64,000 nucleotides of DNA from Stenotrophomonas hibiscicola ATCC 19867 (GTDB lineage: Bacteria > Pseudomonadota > Gammaproteobacteria > Xanthomonadales > Xanthomonadaceae): assembly GCF_000382065.1 (NCBI RefSeq), contig NZ_KB907503.1, positions 308,682 to 372,681 on the forward strand, in the 5' to 3' direction. The notes under the pieces are model-generated. The model had not been told where the DNA came from and searched no databases. It saw only the letters and a program-made list of their open reading frames with translations. This document shows, in pieces, positions 50,085 to 60,918 of this stretch (its first letter is position 1; every line of letters starts with the position of its first letter). A program made the position numbers and the translations under genes.

Positions 50085-53000
50085 TCATTTCTCCCGCCGC
50101 CAGTTGATCGACCCACGGTTTTCCACCGTGCTCGATTCCACTTCCACGTCGAAGCCGCGACGCAGCAGGTACTTCAGCGTGATCACCGAACCGGCACCGA
50201 CCAGCGACACGCCGTAGCCGACGTACAGCTTGGGCGAGATGTACTTGCCGACGCCGATCACCGAGCCGCCCAGCGCGCGCGACTGGCTCACGCCGGCATC
50301 GTCCAGGCCCAGCTTGGCACCCAGCTGCGACGCCAGCAGGCCACTGCCGGCCGAGAGCGCCGCCGAGGCCGCGTTGACCTGCTGCGCCTGGTCGCTGCTG
50401 GCGCCGGTCAGGCTGCGTCCCAGCACCAGATAGGCCAGTGCCTCGGACTGCGACATCGCAGGATCGGACCACACGTCGGCACGCGGTTGCTGGGCACGCC
50501 CGGTCACGTCGATGCCGGCGGTGACATCACCGATCCGTCGCTCGGCACGGATGTTGATGCGCGGGTCGGACACCGCGTTGTAGTTCCAGTTGAGGTTGCC
50601 GCGGGTGATGGTCAGGTCCTGCCCGTACGCCTTGTAGCGACCGCTCACTTCCAGGCCGCCATTGGCGGTCATTTCGCGGCCGGGCTTGGCCCAGACCTGC
50701 ATCTTGCCGGTCAGCGCGCCCTTCAGGCCGAACCCGGTCATCTTCACCTTTTCGCCGAGGCTGACGGTCAGGTCCATGTCCAGCGGCGAGGTGCGCGACT
50801 CTTCCGGATCAGCCGGATCCAGCACGACCACGTCTTCGGACACCGAGGTGCCACGGTCCAGGCGCTCCAGGTCGATGTCGGCCTCGGGCACGTGGACGGT
50901 ACCGCGCAGCTCCATCGCTGCCTTGGCCAGGGTGAAGTCGAGGTTGGGGTTGGCGACGATGCGCAGTTCGCTGGTGTTGGACAGCAGCACGTTCTCGCCG
51001 TGGATCTTCAGCTGCAAGGGCTGCGCATTACCGAACCACGACAGGCCACCGTCCACGTACAGCGTGCCCTGGCCGGAGTTGGCCTGCGCGGTGATCTTGG
51101 CCGAACCATCGGGCTGGGCCACGAAGCTGCCCTTGCCCTGGTCGAAGGTCAGGCCCAGCGCGGGGAATTCGCCCTTGAAGTTGCTCAGCTGCGCGTCGCC
51201 ACCCAGCGACGGCTGCCCGCGCGTACCGCGCAGGCTCACGTGGCCCTCGATCAGGCCGGTCGGGCGCACGATGTCCGGCGAGAACAGCTCCAGCCAGTAC
51301 AGCCGCGACATGTTCAGATAGAGCTCACCGTTCAGTGGTGCACTGGCTTCCCAGCCGGTCTGCATCTTCGCGTCGACGAAGCCGTTGCCCTGGAAGCCCA
51401 TGCCCAGGTAGCCCTTGATGCTGGACGGGGTCATGTCGAGCTTCAGCGAGAACTGGTCATAGCGCACCAGCTCGCCGCGGGTGGTATCGCCCACGGTGTT
51501 GCGGTTCTCGCCCAGGCGCACGCCGCCTTCCTTCGAGCGCACTTCCACATGGCCTTCCCAGGCCGCGCCACGCGGGCGGATCTGCGCGTCCAGGCTGACG
51601 TCGCCGCGCAGATAGATGCGGCGGCCGGACTGCGGCGGCAGCCAAGGCTGCACCAGCGCCAGCGGCAGCGCGTCACTGCGCACCACCAGGCCTTCGCGCG
51701 GCCAGTTGGCCTGTGCGCACAGCGCGCCGCTGCTGGCGGCGGCCAGGCAGGCTTCGGACAGGGTGTAGGTGCTGCCGTTGATCGCGAACGCCGCCGGTGC
51801 ACGCAGCGACCACGCATCACCCTTCACCGGTGCGATGCGCAGCGAGGCCAGCTCGCCGCGCCACTGCGTGCCCTGCTGGCGCACGCTGCCCTGCAGCTCG
51901 ATCGTCCCCATCTCGTTGCGGGTCTGCGCAGCCAGGCGCAGGTTGGAGACACTGCCCTGCGCATCCACGTTCAAGCGCTCCAGCAGCATGCCCGCGTTGA
52001 CCTGCTGGCCCTGGATCGCCAGCGTGCCGCTGTCGCCGCGCCACGGCAGGCGGCCCTTGATGCTCACGCTTTCGGCGCCGTAGCCGTCCCAGTTGAGGTT
52101 GTTGCCGACCAGGTCGGCGGTGATGTCCGGCGCGTCGCGCGGGCCCTTCACCTGTACCTGGCCACGCAGGCCACCATCGGCGCCCGGCAGCAGATCGCTC
52201 AGCTGCAGCGGTTCGAAACGCGCATCGATATCGAGGCGGTCGCCGACCTTGCCCGACGCGGTCACCCGGCTGCTGCCCAGGGACAGCTTCAGGTCGCCCT
52301 GGCCCTGCGCGCCCTGCAGCGCGAACTTGCCCTGCGCATCGAGATTGCGCTGGCGCAGCACGCCCTTCAGCGACGGCAGATCGACCGTGGCTTCCAGTGT
52401 GCCGGTGGTACCCGGCGGTGCGTTTGCCGGCGGCGGCAGTTGCCGTCCCTTCGAAGCCAGGTTGCCGGACAGCCGGCCGTTCCAGCCCGGCACGAAGTAG
52501 CCAGGGTCGAAGTCCTTCAGCGTGGCCTTGGCATCCCAGTCCAGCTGCGGTGCCCACGCCACCTGGCCTTCCACCTGCAGCTGTCCACCCGGCGTCTGCG
52601 CCTGCAACTGGTGGATCGACGCGGCCTGGTCGTTGCCGCGTACGTCGAAGCGCAGCTGGGCCTTCTGCTTTTCGCGTTCGACATCGGCGCGGCCGATCGC
52701 CGCCCAGGCCTTCAGGGTACCGGCCAGGCCGAAGCGTGCTTCCTTCAGGGTGACCGGCACCGGTGCGCTGCCGGCGGTGTTCGGGTCCGGTGCCGGCACC
52801 CAGGTCAGGTCACGCGCGACCACCGAGAAGTTGAGCTTCTGCTGGTCTTCCTGACTGAAATCGGCGGTACCTTCCAGCCGCGCCTCACCGCCAAGGCCCT
52901 TCACCAGCAGCGGTGAGACCTTCAGCACCTGGTCCTGCAATGACACCACCGACGGTGCCAGTTCCAGTTCCTGATCGCCCTGCTTTACCTTGCCACGCAG

Positions 53001-53939
53001 GTTGGCATTGCCGCCCTTGCCGGCGGCGGTGAAGTCCAGCGACAACGGCGCGATCGCCGAGCTCGCCAATGCTGGGGACAGCAGCGCCAGATCCAGCTCG
53101 TCGCTGCGCACGCTGGCGTTCCAGGTCGGGTCGGTGCGGCCATCGAACACCAGCATCGCGTGCAGTGGCTTCGGCGCGCGCCCGGCTACGGCCACTTCCA
53201 TGTGCGACAGGTCACCGCGGGCGACCAGGCCCACCGTGGCGGCCGTGCGCCCACGCGGTGCCGGCAGCACGGCAGTGACGGTCACGTCGGTGTCGTAGTC
53301 CTTGGCCGGGATGTAGCGACCCTGGGCGGTGAAGTTGCCCATGTCGCTGTCCACCACCAGCCTGCGTGCCTGGAACTCGCCATTGGCGATCTCGATGCCA
53401 CCACGCACGCGACTGATGTCGATCACCGGCTCGTTGGCCTGGCTGATGCGGAAGCCGTCGATGGCAATGGCGTCGGCCTGGATCGCCAGCGGCATCTCGA
53501 TCTGCGGCAGCGAATCGGGCCACGACGGCAGCTTGAACGGCTCATCGCTCTTGGCCAGGTTCAACGTCGCGTTGCTCAGCTCCAGCTTGTCCAGCAGCAG
53601 CTTGCGGCCCAGCAGCGGGCGCAGGTCCGGCTCCAGGTAGGCGCGCTCGGCGTGGAAATGGATGTCGTCGTAACGGAAGTCGACGTTGTACAAGGTCAGC
53701 GGCCCTGCCACCGGGCCGTCCACCTTGTCCCAGGTGAAGCTGGCACCCACCGGCAGGCGCGCCACCACCTGGGCCAGCAGTACGTCACGGCCGGCCACGG
53801 TCTGCAGCAGCCAGTACACCGCCAGCAGGGCCAGCAGCACCAGGCCCAGCACGCCCACGCCGGACCAGGCCCAGAAGCGGCGGCGCCGGTAGAAACGCAC
53901 GCGCGGCGGCCTGTTCGGAGTCGGTGCGGGGGCACTCAC
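50085..53939 (-). CDS. tamB: Translocation and assembly module subunit TamB
   Basis: A 1284-residue AsmA-like bridge protein. One membrane helix near the N-terminus (WAWSGVGVLGLVLLALLAVYWLLQ) is followed by about 900 residues of repetitive beta structure. The conserved DUF490 C-terminus has IDLERLDRGTSVSEDVVVLDP, GKMQVWAKPGREMTANGGLEVSGRYKAYGQDLTITRGNLNWNYNAVSDPRINIRAERRIGDVTAGIDVTGRAQQP and SQSEALAYLVLGRSL. It spans the periplasm and works with TamA in outer membrane protein insertion and phospholipid transport. GTG start overlaps the tamA stop by 4 bases. Confidence 0.96.
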   Translation of the reverse strand: MSAPAPTPNRPPRVRFYRRRRFWAWSGVGVLGLVLLALLAVYWLLQTVAGRDVLLAQVVARLPVGASFTWDKVDGPVAGPLTLYNVDFRYDDIHFHAERAYLEPDLRPLLGRKLLLDKLELSNATLNLAKSDEPFKLPSWPDSLPQIEMPLAIQADAIAIDGFRISQANEPVIDISRVRGGIEIANGEFQARRLVVDSDMGNFTAQGRYIPAKDYDTDVTVTAVLPAPRGRTAATVGLVARGDLSHMEVAVAGRAPKPLHAMLVFDGRTDPTWNASVRSDELDLALLSPALASSAIAPLSLDFTAAGKGGNANLRGKVKQGDQELELAPSVVSLQDQVLKVSPLLVKGLGGEARLEGTADFSQEDQQKLNFSVVARDLTWVPAPDPNTAGSAPVPVTLKEARFGLAGTLKAWAAIGRADVEREKQKAQLRFDVRGNDQAASIHQLQAQTPGGQLQVEGQVAWAPQLDWDAKATLKDFDPGYFVPGWNGRLSGNLASKGRQLPPPANAPPGTTGTLEATVDLPSLKGVLRQRNLDAQGKFALQGAQGQGDLKLSLGSSRVTASGKVGDRLDIDARFEPLQLSDLLPGADGGLRGQVQVKGPRDAPDITADLVGNNLNWDGYGAESVSIKGRLPWRGDSGTLAIQGQQVNAGMLLERLNVDAQGSVSNLRLAAQTRNEMGTIELQGSVRQQGTQWRGELASLRIAPVKGDAWSLRAPAAFAINGSTYTLSEACLAAASSGALCAQANWPREGLVVRSDALPLALVQPWLPPQSGRRIYLRGDVSLDAQIRPRGAAWEGHVEVRSKEGGVRLGENRNTVGDTTRGELVRYDQFSLKLDMTPSSIKGYLGMGFQGNGFVDAKMQTGWEASAPLNGELYLNMSRLYWLELFSPDIVRPTGLIEGHVSLRGTRGQPSLGGDAQLSNFKGEFPALGLTFDQGKGSFVAQPDGSAKITAQANSGQGTLYVDGGLSWFGNAQPLQLKIHGENVLLSNTSELRIVANPNLDFTLAKAAMELRGTVHVPEADIDLERLDRGTSVSEDVVVLDPADPEESRTSPLDMDLTVSLGEKVKMTGFGLKGALTGKMQVWAKPGREMTANGGLEVSGRYKAYGQDLTITRGNLNWNYNAVSDPRINIRAERRIGDVTAGIDVTGRAQQPRADVWSDPAMSQSEALAYLVLGRSLTGASSDQAQQVNAASAALSAGSGLLASQLGAKLGLDDAGVSQSRALGGSVIGVGKYISPKLYVGYGVSLVGAGSVITLKYLLRRGFDVEVESSTVENRGSINWRREK

Positions 53940-55720
53940 AGGTCTGCTCCGATGTTGAGGTACAGCTGGAACTGCGAATCCGGGTTGTTCAGGCCGTGCG
54001 CGATATCCACCCGCACCGGGCCCACCGGCGATTTCCAGCGCACGCCGAAGCCGACGCCGGTATGCAGGTCGATGGTGTTGTCAAAGGCACTGCCGGTATC
54101 GACGAACACCGCCGCACCCCAGGGGCCACCGTTGAAGTAGTGCTCGTACTCGGCCGAGCCGATCACCAGGTTCTTGGCACCCAGCGCATACTTGTCCGGC
54201 TTCGGCGTACGCGGGCCAACCTCACGGTAGGCGTAGCCGCGGATGCTGCGGTCACCACCGGCGAAGTAGCGCAGGCTCGGCGGCATCGCCACCAGGTCGC
54301 TGGTCCAGGTGGTGCCACCCTCGCCGCGCAGGATCAGGCGATTGCTATCGCCCACCGGGATGTACCAGCGCAGCACGGCATTGGCCTGCACGAAGCTGGT
54401 GTCCGAACCCGCACCTTCCACACCGGCGCGCATCGTTGCCGTACCGCTGACGCCCTTGCGCGGGAACAGCTCGTCATCGACGTCGACGTAGTCGGCGACC
54501 AGCTGCGGGTAGACCAGCGTCGAGGTGTTGTAGACCGCGTCGGTGAATTCGGTGCCCGAGGCATAGCGCCAGCGCTCGCGCAGCGCGTTGATCGAGGCGA
54601 TCGCGGTCCAGTGTTCGTTGATCTCGCCGCTGCGGCTGGCGATCAGCTTGAAGTTGCGCAGGTCGATGTAGTCGGTCTGCTCGTCGTAGGCGCTGGCAGC
54701 GAAGGTGTACCAGCCATCAAGCCAGTTGAAGGCTGGAATGCGGTAGCTGGTGATCAGGCTCTTGCGCTTCTGCGCATAGTCCAGCTGCGTGTTCATCTTG
54801 TGGCCGCGGTTGTTCAGGAACCGCCGCTCGATGCCACCACGCACACCCGGGCCACTCTCGCTGCCGTAGCTCAGGCCCGCGGTGTAGATGGTGCGCTTGG
54901 CGCGCGTCAGCTTCACGTCTACCGGCACTTCGCCGTTTTCGTCGGCCTGGTCCGGACGCGGCTGGATGTCGATCACGCTGAAGTAGTCCAGCTTGGTCAG
55001 CGACTCGCGCAGCCGGTCCAGCTTGCCCTCGTGGTAGTAGCTGCCCTGCTCCCAGTACACCAGCGGGTCGAACAGCTTGTCGACGAAGTAGTCCTGCTGG
55101 AAGCGCACCGGGCCCATGTTGTAGCGGCGGCCGCTGTCCCAGGTCAGGTCGATGTCGGCCGCGTTGTCGGCGCGGGTGATCTGCACCTGGCGCTGGGTGT
55201 AGTCGGCATCGAAGTAGCCACGCTCGGCCAGGCGCCGGGTGATGGTGATCTTGCTGGCTTCGTACTGGGTGTGCTCGAAGCGCTGGCCCTTGCGGGGCTT
55301 GAATGCGGCCAGGTCGTCCTGCAGGTACTGGTCGTACATCGCCGGGCCGGTGATGTCGATGTGCTCGCGGCGCACGGTCACCGGGGCCCCCTTGTCGACA
55401 TGGATGAGCACGCGCACGTGCTCATCCTGGCGCGGCGCCTCGACCTTGATCACCGGGTTGTAGTACCCGAACGGTTCCAGCGCCTGGCGGGTCTGCCGCT
55501 CGGCCTGCGACAGCAAGTACTCCAGGCGCGATTCACCCTGCTCCTTGCCGATCGTGTCGAACAGCGACAGCGATTCCTGGATGTTCTCGATGATTGCGGC
55601 GTCGTCGCCCTTGTCCAATCCCTTGATGTCCACCTTGTCGATGGTGCCGCGCGCGTGGGCCACGGAGGTGGCGGCCAGCGACAGGACCATCAGCGGCAGG
55701 GCGTATTTCTTTGGCTGCAT
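53936..55720 (-). CDS. tamA: Translocation and assembly module subunit TamA (Omp85 family)
   Basis: A 594-residue outer membrane protein with a signal peptide (LPLMVLSLAATSVAHA), three POTRA-type domains (about 20-260; IDKVDIKGLDKGDDAAIIENIQESL; VRREHIDITGP; GRRYNMGPVRFQQDYFVD) and an Omp85 barrel with GDRSIRGYAYREVGP, the RGY lid motif, and the C-terminal PVGPVRVDIAHGLN...LYLNIGADL. It pairs with TamB encoded downstream with a 4-base overlap. Start 55720 is chosen at MQPKKYALPL; ATG codons at 55732 and 55765 are open too. Confidence 0.96.
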   Translation of the reverse strand: MQPKKYALPLMVLSLAATSVAHARGTIDKVDIKGLDKGDDAAIIENIQESLSLFDTIGKEQGESRLEYLLSQAERQTRQALEPFGYYNPVIKVEAPRQDEHVRVLIHVDKGAPVTVRREHIDITGPAMYDQYLQDDLAAFKPRKGQRFEHTQYEASKITITRRLAERGYFDADYTQRQVQITRADNAADIDLTWDSGRRYNMGPVRFQQDYFVDKLFDPLVYWEQGSYYHEGKLDRLRESLTKLDYFSVIDIQPRPDQADENGEVPVDVKLTRAKRTIYTAGLSYGSESGPGVRGGIERRFLNNRGHKMNTQLDYAQKRKSLITSYRIPAFNWLDGWYTFAASAYDEQTDYIDLRNFKLIASRSGEINEHWTAIASINALRERWRYASGTEFTDAVYNTSTLVYPQLVADYVDVDDELFPRKGVSGTATMRAGVEGAGSDTSFVQANAVLRWYIPVGDSNRLILRGEGGTTWTSDLVAMPPSLRYFAGGDRSIRGYAYREVGPRTPKPDKYALGAKNLVIGSAEYEHYFNGGPWGAAVFVDTGSAFDNTIDLHTGVGFGVRWKSPVGPVRVDIAHGLNNPDSQFQLYLNIGADL

Positions 55721-55820
55721 GCGGCACAGCATACCGACCGGAGGTGACGATGCGAAATGCATCACGTCGTTGGAGATCGGTTGTTAAGTGGCGGTCAAAA
55801 TACGCGCCTTTGTGGCGATC

Positions 55821-55877
55821 ATCGGGATCGCACGCGAGGATGCCGACGTCGCGTGCGGCGACGGCGATGATCCCGAT
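55821..55877. other. Nested inverted repeats between tamA and glyS
   Basis: ATCGGGATC...GATCCCGAT (55821-55829 with 55869-55877) encloses CGCACGCGA...TCGCGTGCG (55829-55837 with 55849-55857). This is a two-step stem with unequal spacing, in the 218-base gap upstream of tamA. It is not SMAG-like and not obviously a terminator. Confidence 0.55.
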
Positions 55878-55900
55878 GGACATCCGCCGGCGATGTTCCG

Positions 55901-55927
55901 GTAGTGCCGGCCGCTGGCCGGCACTAC
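55901..55927. repeat. SMAG palindrome, symmetric GTAG...CTAC
   Basis: GTAGTGCCGGCCGCTGGCCG continuing to GCACTAC, a single hairpin with GTAG on both ends read outward, 12 bases from the glyS stop codon. Confidence 0.88.
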
Positions 55928-55938
55928 CGATACGGGCG

Positions 55939-58014
55939 TCAGCTCGACAGATGCTCGATCGCCGCCACCTTGCCCAGGCGCTCGCCTAGCATCGTCAGCA
56001 GCGCCAGGCGGTTGCCACGCAGTGCCGGATCTTCCGCGTTGACCATCACGCCATCGAAGAACGCGTCGACCTGCGGACGCAGGCGCGCCAGGCGTGCCAG
56101 CGCCGCCACATAGTCCTTCTGGTGCAGGCTGGCGCCGGTGTCATCGATGGCGGCGGTGACCGCTTCGGCCAGCGCGCGCTCGGCATCTTCCTGCAGCAGT
56201 GCCGCGTCGATCTGCGCCGGAATCTCGCCCTCGGCCTTGCGCAGGATGTTGCGGATGCGCTTGTTGGCCGCGGCCAGCGCTTCGGCTTCCGGCAGCGTCG
56301 CAAAGATGCCGATCGCATCCAGGCGGCGGTCGAAGTCGTACAGCGAGGCCGGTTTCAGCTCGGCCACAGCGTTGAAGTGTGAAGCCGGCACGCCCTTGTC
56401 GCCGTAGTAGCCCTTCAGGCGGTCGAGGATGAAGTCGTACAGCTCGCCGACGTCGGCCTGCACGTTGCGCGCCGCCAGGCCGCCGTTGGCGCTGGCCAGC
56501 AGCGCGCGCAGGTCCAGCTCGAAGCCGCTTTCGATGATCGTGCGGGCCAGGCCCAGCGCGTTGCGGCGCAGGGCGAACGGGTCCTTGTTGCCGGTCGGCT
56601 TCAGGCCTGCAGCAAAACCACCGGCCAGCGTATCCACGCGTTCGGCGATGGCCAGCACCTTGCCCAGCGGCGACAGCGCGATGTCATCACCACCGAACCG
56701 CGGCTGGTAGGCCTCGTCGATGGCCAGCGCAACCTCGGCCGATTCACCACCTGCCACGGCGTAGTGGCGGCCGGCGATGCCCTGCAGTTCCGGGAATTCG
56801 TTGACCATGCGCGACTGCAGGTCGTTCTTGGCCAGCTCGGCAGCCCGCTTGGCCTGCGCCGGATCGGCACCGACCTGGGCTGCGATCACTTCGGCCAGTG
56901 CGGCCACGCGCGCCACCTTGTCGGCCACGCTGCCCAGCTTGGCCTGGTAGGTCACCGTCTTCAGGCCCTCACCCATCGACACCAGGCCCTGCTTCAGATC
57001 CTCGTCGAAGAAGAACTTGGCATCGGCGAAGCGCGGGCGGATCACCCGCTCGTAGCCCTTGGCCACTTCGGCCACGTTCTTCGACTCGATGTTGGCAATG
57101 CCGATGAACTTCTCGGTCAGCGTGCCGGCCGCATCCAGCACCGGGAAGAACTTCTGGTTGATTTCCATCGTCTCGATCAGCGCTTCCTGCGGCACCGCCA
57201 GGAACGCGGGCTCGAAGCTGCACAGCACTGCCGACGGCCATTCGACCAGGTTCACCACCTGCTCCAGGTTGTCCTCGGTGATGCGGGCACTGCCACCGGC
57301 CTTGGCTGCGGCGGCTTCGACCTCGGCGACGATGCGTGCGCGGCGCTCGCTCGGATCGACCAGCACGAACGCGGCGCGCAGCGCTTCAACGTAGTCCTGC
57401 GGCTGTGCCAGCGACACGGCCTGGTCGTGGTGGAAGCGGTGGCCACGGCTGACGCGGCCGGCCTGCAGGCCGAACAGTTCGGCCTCGACCACAGTGGCAC
57501 CGTGCAGCAGCACCAGCCAGTGCGCCGGGCGCGCGAAACCCCAGGCGTGGTCGCCCCAGCGCATCGGCTTGGGAATCGGCATCGCCGCGATCGCCTCGCG
57601 CAGAATCTCCGGCAGCAGGCTGGCGGTGCTCGCGCCCGGGGTCACTGCGCGGTGCACGAAGCGCTCACCCTTGTTGTCGGTGGTCTTCTCCAGCGCGGTC
57701 CAGTCGATCCCGGCCTTGGCGGCGAAGCCCTGCAGGGCCTTGGTCGGCTGGCCTTCGGCGTCCAGCGCGATGTTCAGGTACGGGCCCAGCACTTCGCTGT
57801 GCTGTTCCGGCTGTTCCAGGCCGACGCCCGGCAGCAGCACGGCCAGGCGGCGCGGGGTGGACAGCGGGCGCGCATCGCCCAGTTCCAGCGCGATGCCACG
57901 CTTGCGCAGGCCTTCGACAACACCGTCAAAGAAGGCCTGGGCCAGGCCCGGCAGCGCCTTGACCGGCAACTCTTCGGTGCCCAGTTCAATCAGCAGGGGG
58001 GACAGTTGGCTCAT
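55939..58014 (-). CDS. glyS: Glycyl-tRNA synthetase beta subunit
   Basis: A 691-residue protein: [22 protein letters not shown] at the N-terminus, [50 protein letters not shown] and the C-terminal anticodon-binding region [25 protein letters not shown]. It joins GlyQ in an alpha2-beta2 class II synthetase. It is 73 bases after glyQ on the same strand, the usual glyQS operon. The ATG is 58014. Confidence 0.98.
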   Translation of the reverse strand: MSQLSPLLIELGTEELPVKALPGLAQAFFDGVVEGLRKRGIALELGDARPLSTPRRLAVLLPGVGLEQPEQHSEVLGPYLNIALDAEGQPTKALQGFAAKAGIDWTALEKTTDNKGERFVHRAVTPGASTASLLPEILREAIAAMPIPKPMRWGDHAWGFARPAHWLVLLHGATVVEAELFGLQAGRVSRGHRFHHDQAVSLAQPQDYVEALRAAFVLVDPSERRARIVAEVEAAAAKAGGSARITEDNLEQVVNLVEWPSAVLCSFEPAFLAVPQEALIETMEINQKFFPVLDAAGTLTEKFIGIANIESKNVAEVAKGYERVIRPRFADAKFFFDEDLKQGLVSMGEGLKTVTYQAKLGSVADKVARVAALAEVIAAQVGADPAQAKRAAELAKNDLQSRMVNEFPELQGIAGRHYAVAGGESAEVALAIDEAYQPRFGGDDIALSPLGKVLAIAERVDTLAGGFAAGLKPTGNKDPFALRRNALGLARTIIESGFELDLRALLASANGGLAARNVQADVGELYDFILDRLKGYYGDKGVPASHFNAVAELKPASLYDFDRRLDAIGIFATLPEAEALAAANKRIRNILRKAEGEIPAQIDAALLQEDAERALAEAVTAAIDDTGASLHQKDYVAALARLARLRPQVDAFFDGVMVNAEDPALRGNRLALLTMLGERLGKVAAIEHLSS

Positions 58015-58087
58015 CGTTTCAATCCTGTGGTGGGGGCGCAGCGCGCGACGCGTCCGGCGCCCCGGAGTAAGGGGGAGAGCGCGGCCT

Positions 58088-58999
58088 TCAGGCCTTCTTC
58101 GCGCCCGGGAAGCCCAGCTTCTCGCGCTGTTCGTAATACGCCTTGGCCACCGCCTGGGCCAGTGCGCGCACCCGCAGGATGTAGCGCTGGCGCTCGGTCA
58201 CGCTGATCGCGCGGCGCGCATCGAGCAGGTTGAAGGTGTGGCTGGCCTTCATCACCTGCTCGTAGGCCGGCAGCGGCAGGCCTACTTCCACCAGCTTCTG
58301 CGCTTCGCGCTCGCAGGCGTCGAAACGGTGGAACATTTCTTCCACGTCGGCGTATTCGAAGTTGTAGGTGCTCTGCTCCACCTCGTTCTGGTGGTAGACG
58401 TCACCGTAGGTCACCGGCTGGCCGTCCGGGCCGTAGGTCCAGACCAGGTCGTAGACGTTGTCGCAGTTCTGCAGGTACATGCACAGGCGCTCGAGACCAT
58501 AGGTGATCTCGCCCAGCACCGGGCGGCATTCCAGGCCACCGGCCTGCTGGAAGTAGGTGAACTGGGTCACTTCCATGCCGTTGAGCCAGACTTCCCAGCC
58601 CAGGCCCCACGCGCCCAGCGTCGGCGATTCCCAGTTGTCCTCGACGAAGCGCAGGTCGTGCACCAGCGGATCGATGCCCAGTGCCTTCAGCGAATCCAGG
58701 TACAGCTGCTGGATGTTGTCCGGCGCCGGCTTCATCGCCACCTGGTACTGGTAGTAGCGCTGCAGGCGGTTCGGGTTCTCACCGTAACGGCCATCGGTCG
58801 GGCGCCGCGACGGCTGCACGTAGGCCGCATTCCAGCTTTCCGGACCGATCGCACGCAGGAAGGTGGCCGGGTGGAAGGTACCGGCGCCCACCTCCAGGTC
58901 GAGCGGCTGGATGAGCACGCAGCCCTGCTGGGCCCAGAACTGGTTCAGGGTCTGGATCAGGCCCTGGAAGGTGATCGGAACGGTCGGGGTCGCGGACAT
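58088..58999 (-). CDS. glyQ: Glycyl-tRNA synthetase alpha subunit
   Basis: A 303-residue class II catalytic subunit: [78 protein letters not shown] near the start, [52 protein letters not shown] in the middle. The gene diverges from the GspE-like gene; TATACT (59033-59038, minus) is a good -10 for it, overlapping a plus-strand TATAAC. Confidence 0.98.
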   Translation of the reverse strand: MSATPTVPITFQGLIQTLNQFWAQQGCVLIQPLDLEVGAGTFHPATFLRAIGPESWNAAYVQPSRRPTDGRYGENPNRLQRYYQYQVAMKPAPDNIQQLYLDSLKALGIDPLVHDLRFVEDNWESPTLGAWGLGWEVWLNGMEVTQFTYFQQAGGLECRPVLGEITYGLERLCMYLQNCDNVYDLVWTYGPDGQPVTYGDVYHQNEVEQSTYNFEYADVEEMFHRFDACEREAQKLVEVGLPLPAYEQVMKASHTFNLLDARRAISVTERQRYILRVRALAQAVAKAYYEQREKLGFPGAKKA

Positions 59000-59010
59000 G
59001 CGTACGAGTC

Positions 59011-59040
59011 TTGGCCGGCAAGGGGGTGCGCTAGTATAAC
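59011..59040 (+). promoter_or_regulatory. Overlapping divergent promoters of glyQ and the GspE-like gene
   Basis: Plus strand: TTGGCC, 18 bases, TATAAC (59035-59040). Minus strand: TATACT at 59033-59038 for glyQ, with a weak -35. The two -10 boxes share AGTATAAC, so the promoters probably compete. Confidence 0.5.
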
Positions 59041-59082
59041 GGCCGACCTGCGGGGCATTCCGTACCCGGGAGGAGCAGGCAG

Positions 59083-60918
59083 ATGGAACATCGGCTGCCG
59101 GCAGGCACGCCCGGCGAGGCGGGCGGCGTCCCGCTGCCCTGGGGACGGCTGCATTTCGAGCAGATTGCCGCGGCTCTGGTCGCCGATGACCTGGTGGCCG
59201 AGCAGGACCGCGAGCGCATGCGGTTTTCCGCGCAGGGCGCGCGCAATGCCAGTGAATTGCACCCGCTGGTGCTGCTGTCCAACCTCAAGCTGGCCGCCAA
59301 CGGCGGTGGCGAGCTGACCCTTGAACGGCTGACCGAGTGGCTGGCGCAGCGTACCGGCAGCCGCTACCTGCGCATCGACCCGACCCGGGTCGACGTCGCC
59401 GCGGTCACCGCGCTGGTCTCCCACGCCTACGCCCGCCGCCACCGCTTCCTGCCGCTGGCGGTGGACGCCGAGCGCGTGCTGGTGGCCACCAGCGAGCCGC
59501 TGGTGCAGGAATGGCGCCGCGACCTGCAGCACCTGACCCGCCGCCGCATCGAGCTGGCGGTGGTCAACCCGCTGGACCTGCACCGCTACACCATGGAGTT
59601 CTACGGGGTGACGCGTTCGGTGCGCGGTGCCCGCGGCGACGTGCGCGGCGAGGCCAGCACCACGCTGCCCAGCTTCGAACAGCTGGTCGAGCTGGGCCGC
59701 ACCGGCGACGTCAATGCCGACGACCAGCACATCGTGCACATCGTCGACTGGCTGCTGCAGTACGCCTACGAACAGCGCGCCTCGGACATCCATCTGGAGC
59801 CGCGTCGCGAGATGGGCCGCATGCGCTTCCGCATCGACGGCGTGCTGCACAAGGTGTTCGAGGTGCCGCCAGCGGTGATGACCGCGGTGGTCAGCCGTAT
59901 CAAGGTGCTCGGCCGCATGGACCTGGCCGAGCGGCGGCGCCCGCAGGATGGACGCATCAAGACCCGCTCGCCGGGTGGCCGCGAGGTCGAGATGCGCCTG
60001 TCGACCATGCCCACCGCCTTCGGCGAGAAGTGCGTGATGCGCATCTTCGACCCGGATGCTGCGTTCAAGAGCATCGACCAGCTCGGTTTCAGCCCGCAGG
60101 AGGCCGCCGGCTGGAATGCGCTGGTCGAGCGCCCGCACGGCATCGTGCTGGTCACCGGCCCGACCGGCTCGGGCAAGACCACCACCCTGTATTCCACGCT
60201 GAAGCGGCTGGCCACGCCGGACGTGAACGTGTGCACGGTGGAGGACCCGATCGAGATGATCGCGCCGGAGTTCAACCAGATGCAGGTGCAGGCCAACATC
60301 GACCTGGACTTCGCCAGCGGCGTGCGCACCCTGCTGCGGCAGGACCCGGACATCATCATGATCGGCGAGATCCGCGACCTGGAGACCGCGCAGATGGCGG
60401 TGCAGGCCTCGCTGACCGGCCACCTGGTGCTGTCCACCCTGCATACCAACGACGCGCCCTCGGCGGTCACCCGCCTGCTCGACCTGGGCGTGCCGCACTA
60501 CCTGCTCGCCAGCACCCTCAACGGCATCCTCGCCCAGCGCCTGGTGCGCACGCTGTGCCCGCACTGCAAGCAGCCGCACACCCTTGGTGCTGCCGACTGG
60601 GCGGTGCTGGCTGATAGCGATGGCGCATATCCAGATGCCGCCACGCCCTGTCGGCCGGTTGGCTGTCTGGAGTGCCGGCGCACCGGATTCCTTGGCCGCA
60701 TCGGCCTGTATGAGTTGCTGCCATTGGGCTCGCGGCTGCGCGGGCAGATCCGCGCCGACATGGATCTGGCCGGTTTCAGCCGTGCCGCACGTGCTGAAGG
60801 GCTGCGGACCCTGCGCCAGGCCGGGCTTGAAAAGGTGGCGCAGGGGCTGACTACAATCGAGGAAGTCCTGTCAGTACTGCCGCCCCCGGATGAATCCAGC
60901 CCCGTTCCTGATCGTTGA
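59083..60918 (+). CDS. GspE/PulE/PilB-family secretion ATPase, solitary
   Basis: A 611-residue ATPase. An N-terminal MshE/GspE-N region (about 1-190) includes [24 protein letters not shown]. It is followed by [24 protein letters not shown], Walker A GPTGSGKT (about 359-366), the Asp box [17 protein letters not shown], Walker [25 protein letters not shown] and the His box [21 protein letters not shown]. The zinc region has CPHCK and CLEC. It powers type II secretion or type IV pilus assembly, but no other component is nearby. The glutamine amidotransferase frame overlaps its last 29 bases. Confidence 0.93.
   Translation: MEHRLPAGTPGEAGGVPLPWGRLHFEQIAAALVADDLVAEQDRERMRFSAQGARNASELHPLVLLSNLKLAANGGGELTLERLTEWLAQRTGSRYLRIDPTRVDVAAVTALVSHAYARRHRFLPLAVDAERVLVATSEPLVQEWRRDLQHLTRRRIELAVVNPLDLHRYTMEFYGVTRSVRGARGDVRGEASTTLPSFEQLVELGRTGDVNADDQHIVHIVDWLLQYAYEQRASDIHLEPRREMGRMRFRIDGVLHKVFEVPPAVMTAVVSRIKVLGRMDLAERRRPQDGRIKTRSPGGREVEMRLSTMPTAFGEKCVMRIFDPDAAFKSIDQLGFSPQEAAGWNALVERPHGIVLVTGPTGSGKTTTLYSTLKRLATPDVNVCTVEDPIEMIAPEFNQMQVQANIDLDFASGVRTLLRQDPDIIMIGEIRDLETAQMAVQASLTGHLVLSTLHTNDAPSAVTRLLDLGVPHYLLASTLNGILAQRLVRTLCPHCKQPHTLGAADWAVLADSDGAYPDAATPCRPVGCLECRRTGFLGRIGLYELLPLGSRLRGQIRADMDLAGFSRAARAEGLRTLRQAGLEKVAQGLTTIEEVLSVLPPPDESSPVPDR

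Noticed and set aside
60890..60918. Frameshift joining the GspE-like ATPase and the amidotransferase
   Set aside because: Both frames have full conserved domains and proper start or stop codons. The 29-base overlap is a normal gene overlap.
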